Positions 46,861 to 57,826 of a DNA stretch of 64,000 nucleotides are shown piece by piece. Numbering within the stretch: the stretch's first letter is position 1; each line of letters begins with the position of its first letter. The translations under genes and the position numbers were made by a program. Under the pieces are notes generated by a model. The model was not told the origin of the DNA and made no database searches. It worked only from the letters and a program-made list of their open reading frames with translations. The DNA lies in the NCBI RefSeq assembly GCF_025698545.1, contig NC_068570.1, positions 7,626,001-7,690,000 of the forward strand, read 5' to 3'. This DNA is from Gossypium raimondii (taxonomy: Eukaryota > Streptophyta > Magnoliopsida > Malvales > Malvaceae).

Positions 46861-48225
46861 TACATATTATATTGTTTAAAATAAATATAAATGTATAATT
46901 ATTATTTTTTTTAAAGGGAAATTCATTAACTCATTCCACGAATGAGACCATATAATTTGGTAAAAGAAACAACAAACATCTGTCGTATGCGGTAACGAAC
47001 AAGAAAAAAAACATATAAAACTTAAGACAACATGAATCCAAACCAACTCGTGAAATCATTTATTATTATGAAATACTCTCCAAACAAAAACAAATTAAGA
47101 AGTTGACGAAGAGCCACTCACTTTTTAAGACAACAAAGATACCTACAATATAGATCTACAAACTAAAAAGAGAGACAGTACATGGAGCGAATGAGGAGAA
47201 GAAAGAAAAAGAGGGTTGGTGGGAGGGAGAAACAGGCGGGCGAAGCCAACCCGGAAGCTGGCACTGCCATTAGACAAAACAAAAGAGAAGCAAACGACTT
47301 GAAGAAAAAAGAGAGAAGTTTTTACAGTTTTGTAATATTCGAATTATTTATTATATATACACATTTAATTTAATATAGTTAATTATAATGTGTGATAAAA
47401 TGAAACAGTTGCTAAGAATCAAACAACACATGTGAAGTGGTGCCTAAGGCAGTGAGCATTCCTTCAACTACCATAAGTGATCCTAATCTATCACATATCC
47501 ACTCTTTTTAGCAATTACAATAAGTGATCCTATTCTATCACATACCCGTGACAATTTTCCTTTCCTTTGCATCTTGAAGACTCGATACTCTCACTACTAA
47601 ATTCATCCATTTTTAGTTCAAAAAATAAAACCACAACATAAAGGTTTTATTATGTACTAGTACAATAAGGTTCCTCACTTGGAACATATTAAGTGCTTAA
47701 TTTTCTCCACACATATTAAGTGCTTATATAAGAAGATCTATTATAATCCTGATAAAACAACCATATTATAAGTTGAATACAATAAAATAATAATAAATAA
47801 GGATTCTTGCAGCTAAGTGTTTAGTTATTCAATCCAATCCAACTTTCTTAATTCAAGAGATTAGATAAGAGTAATTCAAATTGATCTAATCTCCAAAATA
47901 TGTTTTCCCAATTGATATAATCTCCATTGATGAGCTAGATATCGTCTATAAACTCAACATAGGCCTTAGAAGACGTTCAATAAATTGTCAACGCTTTAAA
48001 TATAGAAAAAGCCTCCATATAGATTTGGTGGTCAAGGGAGTAAGTACTACACCCTCTTACATCAAATTGCCAATTTCATATATTTTTTTAATAATGTGGT
48101 TATTAAATCCAAAGATATATACTATAACTTATTTTAATTGACAACACTTAAATTCAACCGTTAAGACTTGGGTGGAGCCCATCATAAATCAAAGGGGATT
48201 TTTTTTTTTTTTGAATTTTATCATT
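46861..48225. other. Intergenic, no gene seen
   Basis: A purine-rich open frame at 47182-47373 is low-complexity and is not called. No RNA gene was recognised. Confidence 0.4.
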
Positions 48226-48228
48226 TGA

Positions 48229-48405
48229 GAAAGGATTGTATGAAATTGGGATGTCACATCATTTTTATCCCTTTTCAATAGGAGAATAACAAATCAGATT
48301 TTTTCTCCTTGAAAAATTCAAATCCAACTAAAAATGTTCAAAATCAGGAAAATTTTTTTTGATTTGTCATTAACCTAATGGAAAAGGATACAAATGAACG
48401 TGACA
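48229..48405. mobile_element. Small MITE, 'ttttcaatag' family, copy 2
   Basis: This segment shares 'gaaaggattgtatgaaatt', 'cccttttcaataggagaataacaaatcaga' and the inverted 'gatttgtcatt...aaaggata' with the copy at 27843-28080. The right arm is more diverged. Confidence 0.55.
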
Positions 48406-48670
48406 TAGGGGCATAGCCAGGGGGCTGGCAGGGGCCATGACCCCTCCTAAAATGAAAAAAATTTCATTTAGGCCTCCTTAAAATTTATAAAAATTTAAAT
48501 TAGTAAAGATAAATTACACTTTAGCCCCCTAAAACTGATAAAAATTTGATTTAATTCTTTAAAAATTATAAAGATATAGATATTAAAATAGTGAAATTAC
48601 ATTTTTACTATCGTAAAAGTATACAATTTAATTTCAACTCCCATAACAAAAATTTTCCAACTTCATCTTG
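48406..48670 (-). mobile_element. Short dispersed repeat (MITE-like), family B, copy 2
   Basis: This is the reverse-complement match to 44655-44925, starting 'ggggcatagccagggggctggcagggg' and running through 'gatttaattctttaaaaattataaagata'. It abuts copy 2 of the other MITE. Confidence 0.55.
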
Positions 48671-48927
48671 ACATGACATCTTAATTTCATATAACCCTTT
48701 CTTTTTATACAAATACATTATTTAGAAAAGTTAGTTGGGTACCAAAATGAAAGTTAAAAAAAAGGAAAGCAACATTTTTATTGATATATCTAGAAACTGG
48801 ATCGAATTTTTTATTCAAACACAAATTATGATTCCATGATCATTGTCATAACAAAAGCAGGGTACGAAAATCTTTTTGTTATACAAAGTGTTTGTTTGAA
48901 CTGAAAAAGGGTTAACACAATATAGTA

Positions 48928-49526
48928 TCAGCACAACAAAACAAAGGTAGCAATGGAAACAAAGACGGGAGAGATGGTGACAACAAGGGAAGAAGCTACG
49001 TTGCGGGGAGGACTAAGAACTCCAGGCGTAGTGTCACCGGTTTCACTTCGGACTTGGACCTTAAGCTTTTGGCCGGCGGGACAATGACCAGGGTAAGTGC
49101 AAATGAAGTAGTAGTCACCAGTCCTTTTAAGCGTAATTTTTACGGGTCCTTTGTTGTCAGTTGAGATGGTGTCGGTGTTGGTACAGGCGTCGTAACCAGG
49201 TTCAGTCACCTCTGCAACATCATGTTCCCCAGTAATAAATTTGAACACTGCAAGCAAACAAAACAATTGGAAGTAACTGAATCTGATGTTTGAAAAACTT
49301 GAAAATATTTAATAATTAGTGGAAATTAAGTAAGAAACTCACAGAGATCATCCCCGACGACGAAGGTTTTATTGTCAGCCCAGTCATCGTATAAATTAGA
49401 ATTACTGGTAGGGACTTGCCAACCAGTGGAGTCTCCTACAGTGTAAGTTGTAGAAGCATATGTGGTTAGGGTTGAAGCCAAAACTACAAAAACTGCAGCC
49501 ATGGCCATGCTGCTTTTCCTACCCAT
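48928..49526 (-). CDS. Stellacyanin-type phytocyanin (GPI-anchored blue copper protein)
   Basis: Two exons, 49526-49343 and 49247-48928, join at GT-AG sites within a Leu codon to give 167 residues. Residues 1-24 are a signal peptide (start MGRKSSMAMAAVFVVLAS). The plastocyanin-like domain (about 26-128) keeps the copper ligands His70, Cys111, His116 and Gln121, and the disulphide pair Cys83-Cys117. Gln as the axial ligand, in place of Met, marks the stellacyanin/mavicyanin class. A hydrophobic tail after PPRN (about 145-167) fits a GPI-anchor signal. Such proteins sit on the outer plasma membrane or in the wall and are thought to carry electrons; the partner is unknown. An upstream ATG at 49604 is ignored because it lies before the TATA-proximal leader conserved with the paralogue. 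The broken paralogue is at 42253-42851. Confidence 0.93.
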
Positions 49527-49610
49527 TTTCTTTATTACCTTCTCTGATTTCAATCCCCCCAAGATTCCTTGTCTCAATTTTTCTGCACTAACTTGGTATT
49601 GCATGGGTTG

Positions 49611-49620
49611 TTTATATATA
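49611..49620 (-). promoter_or_regulatory. TATA-like box of the phytocyanin gene
   Basis: TATATATAAA on the minus strand lies about 85-95 bases before the start codon at 49526. The matching position in the paralogue (42938-42946) has TATATAAA-like sequence, so the box is shared. Confidence 0.6.
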
Positions 49621-49778
49621 GGGAGTGTAGGAGAGTCATAAATTTGTGGTAAACTATTAAAACAAGCTTTGGGTGAGGGCCTATAGTCAACTACTTTATT
49701 TCTTAATAAATGTTTGGTTTAATAGATTGATGGTTTGAATAAACCAAATTTAAGAAGAGAGATTAATTTTATGCATTC

Positions 49779-49834
49779 TACCCCTTTTATATGTTCTTTT
49801 ACATGCCTCTTTTTGACACGTGGAAATGTAGACT
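49779..49834. repeat. Left inverted arm of a probable outer element
   Basis: The arm reads 'taccccttttatatgttc...ttttgacacgtggaaatgtagac'. The reverse complement of a closely similar block lies at 56482-56537. Removing the MULE and Copia insertions between them would leave an element of about 0.9 kb. Confidence 0.5.
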
Positions 49835-49856
49835 GATAACTTGGTTTTTTATTAAT

Positions 49857-52082
49857 GGCTATTTTATCAAAATAATTCAAAAAAATATTATATTTACAAA
49901 AATAACCCAAGTTTAAAAACAATCAACAAAAATAACCCGAAATGAACAGTGAAATGGGGTTGTGGCCTTTCAGTGGCCAGAACCACCTCGTATTTTGGAC
50001 CCATGATTACCTGATAATTGTGTCAGGCTTAAAAAAAATGATTTTTTTGGTTCTGGCCTCTCAATTGCCGGAACCAGTGTATTTTTTTAAATTGTATAAT
50101 ACTGGTATACAAAAAAGAAAAAAAGGAAAAAAAATTTGGGTGCTGGCCTGTCAATCGCCGACACCCCCTGTATACGAAAAAGAATAATTTTTTTCGGGTA
50201 TTGGTCTGTAAATGGCCAGCACCAGAATATGAAAAAAGTAAAAAAAAAAAGTTTGGTGGTGGTCTGCCAATGGCTGGTACCACCTTTTTCGAAATTTTTT
50301 CTTTTACTTTTTTCGTGTCAATGGTAGGCATTAATATACGAAAAAAGTAAAATTTTTTTTCTTTTTGTGGTGGCCTGCTAATGGCCGGCACCACCTTTAT
50401 GGGAAATAATTTTTTTTCCACCTTTATGGGAAATAATTTTTTTTTACTTTTGGTATGTCAATTGCCGACACCAGTATACGAAAAAAGTAAAAAAGAAAAT
50501 TTTTTTTGGTGATGGCCTGCCAATGGTCAGCACCACCTTTTTTCCAAAAATTTTTTTTTTTTACTTTTGATCTGTCAATGGCCGGCACCAGTATACGAAA
50601 AAAGTAAAAAAAAAATTAGTGGTGGCCTGCCAATGGTTGACACCACATTTTTGGATTTTTTTTATATTTGGTCTGTCAATGGTCGGTACCAATATACGAA
50701 AAAAGTAAAAAAAAATTAGTGGTGGCCTGCCAATGGTTGGCACCACCTTTTTTCAAATTTTTTTTTTTACTTTTGGTCTGTCAATGCCCGGCACCAACTT
50801 TACAAAAAAAAAATTTTAATTTTCGGCTATCATTGGCCGGCACCAGTATACGAAAAAATTAAAAAAAATTTGTTGGTGGTCTGCCAATGGCCGGCATTAA
50901 ACTTTATATATAGTGAGTGGTTTGGGTTATGATAGTGTAAATGGAATGAGAAAAAAAATTTGAGAGAGCCATCAAAATGATAGTGTTTTCTAGTATATCA
51001 TGAAATGAGTTTTTTTGGATCGGATAGTGTATGGAGTTTTTTGTAGTGTACAACAAAATTGCGGGGTTGAATTATATATTGTCATATTTTAATGGAGTTG
51101 AATTATATATTGTCATGTCCACCCTAAAGGTTATACTGTTAAGGTTTGAATGATTATTTGCACCATAGATGGCTAATCGGATTGTCCAACGCAGATGGAC
51201 ATTATCTATGGTGCAATAGTGTTAATTCCGCAACTAGGTTCTGATTGGAATCGGTTGGTAGAGTCTCCATGCAAAGGTATCTCATGGGACCTCATGGGAC
51301 AATAGAAGAAGAAAAGGTCTAGAGCAGAAGACGATTAATTGTAAAGAAACTAGTACCGATGCAACGTAGACTTGATTCAAGCAGAAGACGATAAATTGTG
51401 AAGAAACTAGTGTTAAAAATAATTGTATTGTTTCTTAAGAATGTTTGTATTTTTTAAATCTGTAAATTTAATATAGTTGCTTAGGATTTAAGATTTCATT
51501 TTTATATTTTTGTGTAATAATGTTTTAGAATGTTTGTATTTTTTTATATGTAAATTTAATTTTTTTTAAATTTAAAAAATAATTTTTTTTACTTTTTTCG
51601 TATATTGGTGCATGCCATTGACATGAAAAAAGTAAAAAAAAAATTCTCATAAAGGTGGTGCCGGCTATTGGCAGGCCACCACCAATTTTTTTTTTACTTT
51701 TTTCGTATTCTGTTGTCGGCCATTTACAGACCATTACCCAAAAAAAATATTTTTTTCGTATACAGGGGGTGCCGGCCATTGATAGGCCAGCACCCAAAAA
51801 ATTTTTTTTTTCCTTTTTTTTTCTTTTCTTTATACCAGTATTATACAATTTAAAAAAATACACTAGTTTCGGCCATTGACAGGCCAGAACCAAAAAAATC
51901 ATTTTTTTTAAGTCTGACACAATTATCAGGTAATCATGGGTCCAAAATACGAGGTGGTTCCGGCTATTGATAGGCCACAACCCCATTTCACTGTTCATTT
52001 CGGGTTATTTTGGTGATTGTTTTTAAACCTGGGTTATTTTTGTAAATATAATATTTTTTTGGATTCTTTTGGTAACATAGCC
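49857..52082. mobile_element. Non-autonomous Mutator-like element with a hairpin-prone repeat array
   Basis: The terminal inverted repeats exceed 200 bp: the left begins GGCTATTTTATCAAAATAATTC and the right is the inverted counterpart GGCTATGTTACCAAAAGAATCC. A perfect 9-bp target duplication TTTATTAAT lies at 49848-49856 and 52083-52091, diagnostic of the Mutator superfamily. Inside, about 16 copies on the left and 6 on the right of a GGCCTGCCAATGGCCGGCACC-like motif alternate with A- or T-rich spacers. The unit edges GGTGGTG and CACCACC can pair. The core (50900-51540) has no transposase. Open frames within are repeat translations. It sits about 330 bp upstream of the phytocyanin start codon. 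Confidence 0.85.
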
Positions 52083-52306
52083 TTTATTAATCTACCAAAA
52101 ATGGTTGCAGACATTGTTCTTTCAATCTTGTTTTTCTTTTTCCAACCCATCATAACTTTGACCCTTTTTCTTAACCCTTCTGCTCTCCTTGCCATTTGTT
52201 TAGACATTGTTTACATCCTTTTGAAGTTTCCTTTCTCATTTCAGCTTTTTGGTTGTAGGTAATGCACATCATTAGAACTCAATAACACCTTTCTTTCCTT
52301 GCAACA

Positions 52307-52499
52307 TGTTAGTAAGTACAGAAAATAGAAAGAAATACAAACAGAGAATTGACTGAATATTCTATTATTCAATTCTTACTTGAACTTGTACAGAAACATG
52401 ACTTGTATACAAGAGTCATTGACAACTGCTGCTAACCAATTCTACTAACAATATACTAGATTGTATAACTGACTGCTAACAACCTAACTTATCTTAACA
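52307..52499 (-). repeat. 3' LTR of the second Copia element (193 bp)
   Basis: On the plus strand it begins TGTTAGTAAGTACAG and ends CTTATCTTAACA. The element reads leftward, so this is its 3' LTR. CAACA (52302-52306) flanks it and matches 55914-55918. The pol frame ends just inside its edge. Confidence 0.85.
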
Positions 52500-55400
52500 T
52501 TCACCCAACTTCTCAAGAGGTAAAACCCGAAGCAAATTTCGAAACCGAGTAAACAAAGAGACAGATTGGGGTTTTGTGAAAATGTCAACAACCTGGTCAC
52601 AGGCTGGTACCTCACTAACAACAAGCAAACCTTGAGCGACCTTTTCATGGACAAAAAATAGATCAAGTTCAATATGTTTGAATTTTGAGTGTAAGACCGG
52701 ATTTGCAGCTACGGCTACTACACAAGAATTATCACACCAAATAGTAGGCAAATCAGCAGAAGGTATTTGTAGCTCCGTTAGTAGAGAGCTAACCACATAA
52801 CATCACTGGTGGCAGCTGCTACATTGTGATACTCAGCATCTGTTGTTGATTGAGAAACAACTTGTTGCTTTTTCGAACACCACGAAACAAGCATATCGCC
52901 AAAATAGACACAATATCCTGTCATAGATCTGCGATCATCAAAATCCAATCCCCAGTTGGCATCAGAATAACCAATGAGAGATAGGCAGTCGGATGGACGA
53001 AAAATCAACACAAGGTCCCAGGTAAATACCGTAAGATCCGTTTTAGTGCCACCAAATGTACTGAAGTGGGTGCATGCATGAACTGACACATGATTCACTG
53101 CATAAGCAATATCAGGTCGGGTTGGAACCATTGAAGTGCACCGGCAAGACTCTGATATTCTGTAGGATCAGCAAGACGATCATCCTCATCTTTAGACAAC
53201 GATGACGAACTGACCATTGGTGTATAGACACTTTTTGCATTAGTCAAAGAACTTCTGTCAAGTAGATCCTTAATGTACTTGCGCTGGCATAAATGAAGAC
53301 TTCCAGTAGAGGATTGGGTGACTTCAATGCCTAAGAAGTAATGAAGGTCTCTCATATCCTTAAGGGAAAAATCTTTATCTAAAAGTTGAATAAAACTAGT
53401 TATACTGTCAGCCACACTCCCCATAACAATAATATCATCCACATAGACTAGAACATAGATGACAGACTCGGTCGTTACACGAACAAATAGAGACGCATCA
53501 GATTTGGATATGATAAACCCGGTAGAAACAAGAAATCTTTTCAATTTATCAAACCAGACGCTGGGAGCTTGTCGCAACCTGTATAATGCCTTCGTCAGAC
53601 GACATACCAAGTGCTGACCATTCGGCCCAAACTGAACATAACCTGGTGGTTGTTGCATGAACACTTCGTCAAAAAGATCACCATTCAAAAAGGCATTATT
53701 GACATCGACTTGACGAAGTTGCCAACCACGAGCGACAGCAATCAAGAGTATGGTTCGAATAGTAGCAGGTTTAACCATTGGACTGAATGTTTCCTTGAAA
53801 TCACATTCGGGAACTTGTGAACAACCCTTTGCTACCAACCTAGCCTTATGCTGAGCAATAGTCCCATCAGGATTTTTCTTTACTTTGAAAAGTCACTTAC
53901 ACCCTATTACCTTTCGCCCACGAGAGAGAGAAACAAGTTCCCAAGTGGAGTTAGCCGTGAGAGCATCAAATTCAGCTTGAACTGTTGGTTGCCACTCTGG
54001 ATCAACAAGAGCTTCCTCAACCATGATTGGCTCATTGTCAATAGCTTCAACAGATAGAGCCTTGGGTTTAAAAATCTCAGCCTTAGACCTAGTAATCATA
54101 GTACGTGTGTTCTCCAGCGGGACATACGTTGAAACTGCAGGAACGGAGTTTGGAGCAGACGGACTACCCGCATCTGTCGAGGTTAAGTGCCGGGATTCCC
54201 TATGAGTAGACCATAACTCATCCACCGAACCACCTGATGGAAACTGTATGGGACTATAGTGAGGAGAAGAAGATGAAGGACTGGTGGAACTCGCAATTGT
54301 CGCAGCAAGGTAAGGGGAGACTGAACAATAAGAATATATGTAGTGACACGCGGACTATTTTGAACACCAACCATGGTAGAAGAAGAAAACAAGAACCATC
54401 ATTCATCAAAAACAACATGACGAGAAACAATGATCTTACCATCTAGTGTGAGACAGTGGTAACCTTTATGTTGGGAATTGTATCCCAAAAACGTACACAG
54501 CTGAGATCGAAAATCCAACTTGTGCTATGTAAACAGTCACAGATATGGGAATTACAACAACACCCAAACAGCCTTAAGTGATCATATGTAGGTTCACGAC
54601 CATGAAGAACCTGATATGGAGAATGCCCTTTCAGGATTGAAGTAGGTAGACGATTGATGAGATGAACAGCGCTACAAAAGGCATAACCCCAGTAATCCAT
54701 GGGTAGATTGGCTTGAGCTAATAGAGTAAGACCAGTCTCAACAATGTGCCTATACTTCTGCTCAACAACTCCGTTCTATTCAGAGATGTATGCGGGCAGG
54801 ATAGACGATGAAGGATCCCAAGATTAGCCATCACTGACATGAAAGCACAATATTCTCCTCTCCAATCACTTTGAAAACTCTTAATATCTTTCCCAAATTG
54901 AGTTTTGACCATCTTCTGAAACTGAAGAAAACACTCAACTGCCTGAGACTTACGTTGGATTAGATAAATCCACGTAAATCGACTACACATGTTAATGAAC
55001 GAAACATAATACAAGTTAGAACCACATACAACCGACGCTGGTCCGCATAAGTCGGAGACAACCAAATCAAACAAACCCTTATATTTAGTAGAAGAATTTG
55101 AAAAAGGCAGTTTATGATATTTCCCCTTTTGACATGCAATACAAATATTATCAAGGCATGTTTTATTAGAGATAATTTTACACTTCTCAAGAACAAGCTT
55201 AACAGTGGAGGCAGACGGATGACCAAGTCTGCAGTGCCATAAGGCAAAAACATCATCACCATCACTATGCGGCTGGAGTCTAGTATTGTGGACAGAAGCA
55301 GCATTGACAGATGAAGCAAAAGTAACTGGTGAAAAATAATAGAGCCCGTCACAAGTGTGGCCCATAGCAAAATTTCTCGTGATGGGATGTCCTTAACAAC

Positions 55401-55890
55401 ACAATAAGATAGATGAAATTCAAAAAACACGTTATTGTCCTTAGCAAACTGAGAGACAAATAACAAATTTTTCAGTATATTTGGAACGCACAAAACATTA
55501 GACAGATGAAACATCTTACTTGTTGTAGGTAAAATAATATTCCCAACACACGATATTGTCGTAGGAGACCCATCACCCATAAGAAGAGGAGACGAACCTG
55601 AGTACGGCGTGGACTCATACAAAGCAATGGTCTCGCGACAGACATGGTGTGTAGCCCCTGAATCAGGACACCAAGACGTGGCCCCTACAAGCATAGGAAT
55701 ATAAAAATTGTCATTAGCAAAGTTAGACCCATATTTAGTTGTGTTGGCATTGGACCCCGAGGTGGTAAAAAAATCAAAGGCATGAAAATTAAGAATACGA
55801 GGCAACCCAACGCACGGGGAAGCATCAAAATCATGAACACAAGCCCTTGGTTTAGTTCGCTACGGCACACCATGATTTTGAACAGCATTA
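52494..55890 (-). pseudogene. Copia pol remnant (Retrofit/Ale-like), gag missing
   Basis: On the minus strand the order is protease, integrase, reverse transcriptase, RNase H. Protease CPDSGATHHVC lies near 55680. Integrase has LWHCRLGHPSASTVKLVLEK and CIACQKGK (about 55250-55100) and core parts to 54450. Reverse transcriptase (53838-53095) has DVNNAFLNGDLFDEVFMQQP and VYVDDIIV. RNase H (53000-52500) has YSDANWG and QSTTDAEYH. At least four frame breaks and several stops divide it. No gag or primer site remains upstream. Lineage assignment rests on motif appearance. Confidence 0.85.
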
Positions 55891-55892
55891 TG

Positions 55893-55913
55893 ACAACCTA
55901 ACTTATCTTAACA
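55893..55913 (-). repeat. 21-bp remnant of the 5' LTR of the second Copia element
   Basis: ACAACCTAACTTATCTTAACA is identical to the outer 21 bp of the 3' LTR (52479-52499). CAACA (55914-55918) follows, completing a perfect target duplication with 52302-52306. The rest of the 5' LTR, the primer site and gag are deleted. Confidence 0.82.
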
Positions 55914-55918
55914 CAACA

Positions 55919-56480
55919 TGAGAGCAAGTTTTTGCTCCAAAGCAAAAGTTGCAGCGCACGAAACTGAAGATACAAATCGTTTTGCTTTTGCACCAGCTTA
56001 TCTTTCCTTTCAGCGAACTGAGTAACACCCATTGGTACTTGCAGCAACATCAATCAACCATTTCATTGGACAAAACTGATAGGACCTATTGAAGTTTTAT
56101 GATCATCAATTTCATTTAACTGATCTCAATACAAACACGATCTAGAATCAAGTTGAATAACATAATTCAGTCATTAATCAACATCACCCAACATAGCCCT
56201 CTCGATCTCCCATCCCATGTCCACTCAAGATCATAAATACGCCATAGTAAACATTTACACAAGCTTCTCTATTTCCAAAAATATATTAAATTACTTAAAA
56301 CTTGAGTCGGGGATTCTTCAATACTAAAGTTATTATTGGTATGTTGATCATTTTGAAGAACTGAGGGTTGGGTTGGAAGAAGAACAAGATTGGTGACCAT
56401 TCTAGCAATAAAGTAGAGACTTAACTTTCTGAAAAAGGAAGGAGCAAAACTTAACGGCAAAACCTCTGTTAATTTAATAA
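55919..56480. other. Flanking DNA between the Copia element and the right inverted arm; no gene seen
   Basis: No coding sequence is supported. Together with 52092-52301 it would be the interior of the probable outer element. An ATG frame in 52100-52262 (MVADIVLSILFF...) is hydrophobic but unrecognised. Confidence 0.35.
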
Positions 56481-56481
56481 C

Positions 56482-56537
56482 CGTCTACATTTCCACGTGT
56501 CAAAATCATATTAAAGGAGCATACAAAAGGTGATATT
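56482..56537. repeat. Right inverted arm of the probable outer element
   Basis: 'gtctacatttccacgtgtcaaaa...gcatacaaaaggtgata' is the inverted counterpart of 49779-49834. No target duplication was established at the outer edges. Confidence 0.5.
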
Positions 56538-56545
56538 TTATTATT

Positions 56546-57350
56546 TTAAATTATTTTTTATGTGATATATAAGTTAAATAGTATAATGTTAGTATGAAAT
56601 ATACATGAACTGCCACTTGTCAAGTCAATATCGTTAAAATTAATATTTTAATTAATATTTTATTTAAAAAAGGCAGCTCTTAAAAATTAAATTCAATTTT
56701 AAAAGATAAACCTCAAATAAAGATTAAATTTAATAATAATAAAAATAGCAATCCTAGAATGGTCTATGTTTCTTAATAATTTCCATAAAGTATGCTAGTT
56801 AGCATTTAAATAATGCTTTGACATTTTCAGCGTTTCTTTTTATACAAATTGCTACGGTATTGGTCACTATAGCCAATGGTCTAGGCCTTTTAACTTGATT
56901 TTCTTAATTGATTTAATTTTTAATTTCTTTATGCCCGAATAAAGGGTTAGTCATAAAATATGTATCATTTTTATAGGTGAGGATTAAATTCTTTAAAAAA
57001 ACGGTTAACCATAAAATGTATTCCATTCTCATGAGTAAAAATTAGACCCTTGACCTCAGATGAAATGAACAGCCATCACATCACACCTCATGATTAACAT
57101 GTTAGTATTCCTTTGTTTAAATTAACTAATTCGATTTGTTTGCAAACATTAATCAAATATATTCATGTACATGGTCGCAAAATGATGGTCATGTTCATGT
57201 ATAATAAACAAATATATCCAAAAAAATTTAGTAATTAAAAAATAATAATTTTGTTATAATCGAACAATATTAAACAAGCTTTAAACTGGTTCATAAAGAT
57301 AAAGGAGCTTGTTCACTATTTTCTTCCCATCATATAGCTAGCTGGCGAGA
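56546..57350. other. AT-rich intergenic, no gene seen
   Basis: No exon, RNA gene or clear element could be supported. Confidence 0.4.
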
Positions 57351-57390
57351 ACATGGAACATGCAATGCAACTCCAAGATTCCATGAGGCC

Positions 57391-57687
57391 ATGAGGTTAC
57401 CCAAAAATCTCAAACTTTTCATCTTCTTTCTCACTATATTATTCTATTTTTGCTCCTCCGACGCCCTTCTGACCTTAGTTTCCTTTGCTCCCCAACTTCC
57501 TCATCACCTCTCGACCGGAGAACCAATCACCAGCCGAAGAAAACCATCGGCATATGCCATTAAAAATGGCTTAAGAAACCCCCATCAGCATATGCATTTA
57601 TATGTACCTACAATTATAAGAGAGATTTCTTCATGCACAAGAAACACATTTTCTATTATTTATAAAGAGCAAATCATGTGTTCCTAA
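57391..57687 (+). CDS. Possible small secreted peptide (unrecognised)
   Basis: A 98-codon frame starts at an ATG (57391) and opens MRLPKNLKLFIFFLTILFYF, a basic start followed by a strong hydrophobic run, as in a signal peptide ending near SSDA. The remainder is hydrophilic with a dibasic SRRKPSAYAIKNG stretch and three Cys. I do not recognise CLE, IDA, CEP or RALF motifs. A 13-codon upstream frame (57353-57394) overlaps the start by ATGA. A splice-donor-like ATCAG|GTATGT follows at about 57702, so this may be a first exon. It could be a chance frame. Confidence 0.3.
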   Translation: MRLPKNLKLFIFFLTILFYFCSSDALLTLVSFAPQLPHHLSTGEPITSRRKPSAYAIKNGLRNPHQHMHLYVPTIIREISSCTRNTFSIIYKEQIMCS

Positions 57688-57826
57688 AGATCCAAAATCA
57701 GGTATGTTGGTTTGTTTTCTAAAGTTTAACATGAAAATAAGTAATCATTAATAAATCTATAAGTGTAGAATTTATGGGTGCTGGCTTTGGCATCAACTGA
57801 ATGAAGCCCCAACACATGTTTGATCA

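Larger units (their letters stand above)
48725..49755. repeat. Segmental duplication, copy B (intact phytocyanin gene and flanks)
   Basis: This segment aligns with 42048-43085 in the same orientation. The two copies lie about 6.7 kb apart. Confidence 0.85.

Noticed and set aside
47182..47373. 63-codon Arg/Lys-rich frame
   Set aside because: Purine-rich low-complexity DNA without domain or conserved context.
49527..49604. Upstream ATG (49604) as start of the phytocyanin
   Set aside because: It would put 26 residues before the signal peptide and is next to the TATA-like box; the MGRKSS start is shared with the paralogue.
50125..50890. Regularly spaced repeats that look like a CRISPR array
   Set aside because: The spacers are A/T homopolymer-like, the repeats vary, and the array lies inside a MULE-like element with a 9-bp duplication in plant nuclear DNA.
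50029..51998. Several open frames of 60-157 codons on both strands (GRPP- and FFFF-rich)
   Set aside because: They are translations of the repeat motif and its T-rich spacers and have no independent coding signal.
52017..52262. Hydrophobic frame between the MULE and the Copia element
   Set aside because: Its first third is the MULE end; the rest has no recognised domain or gene structure.
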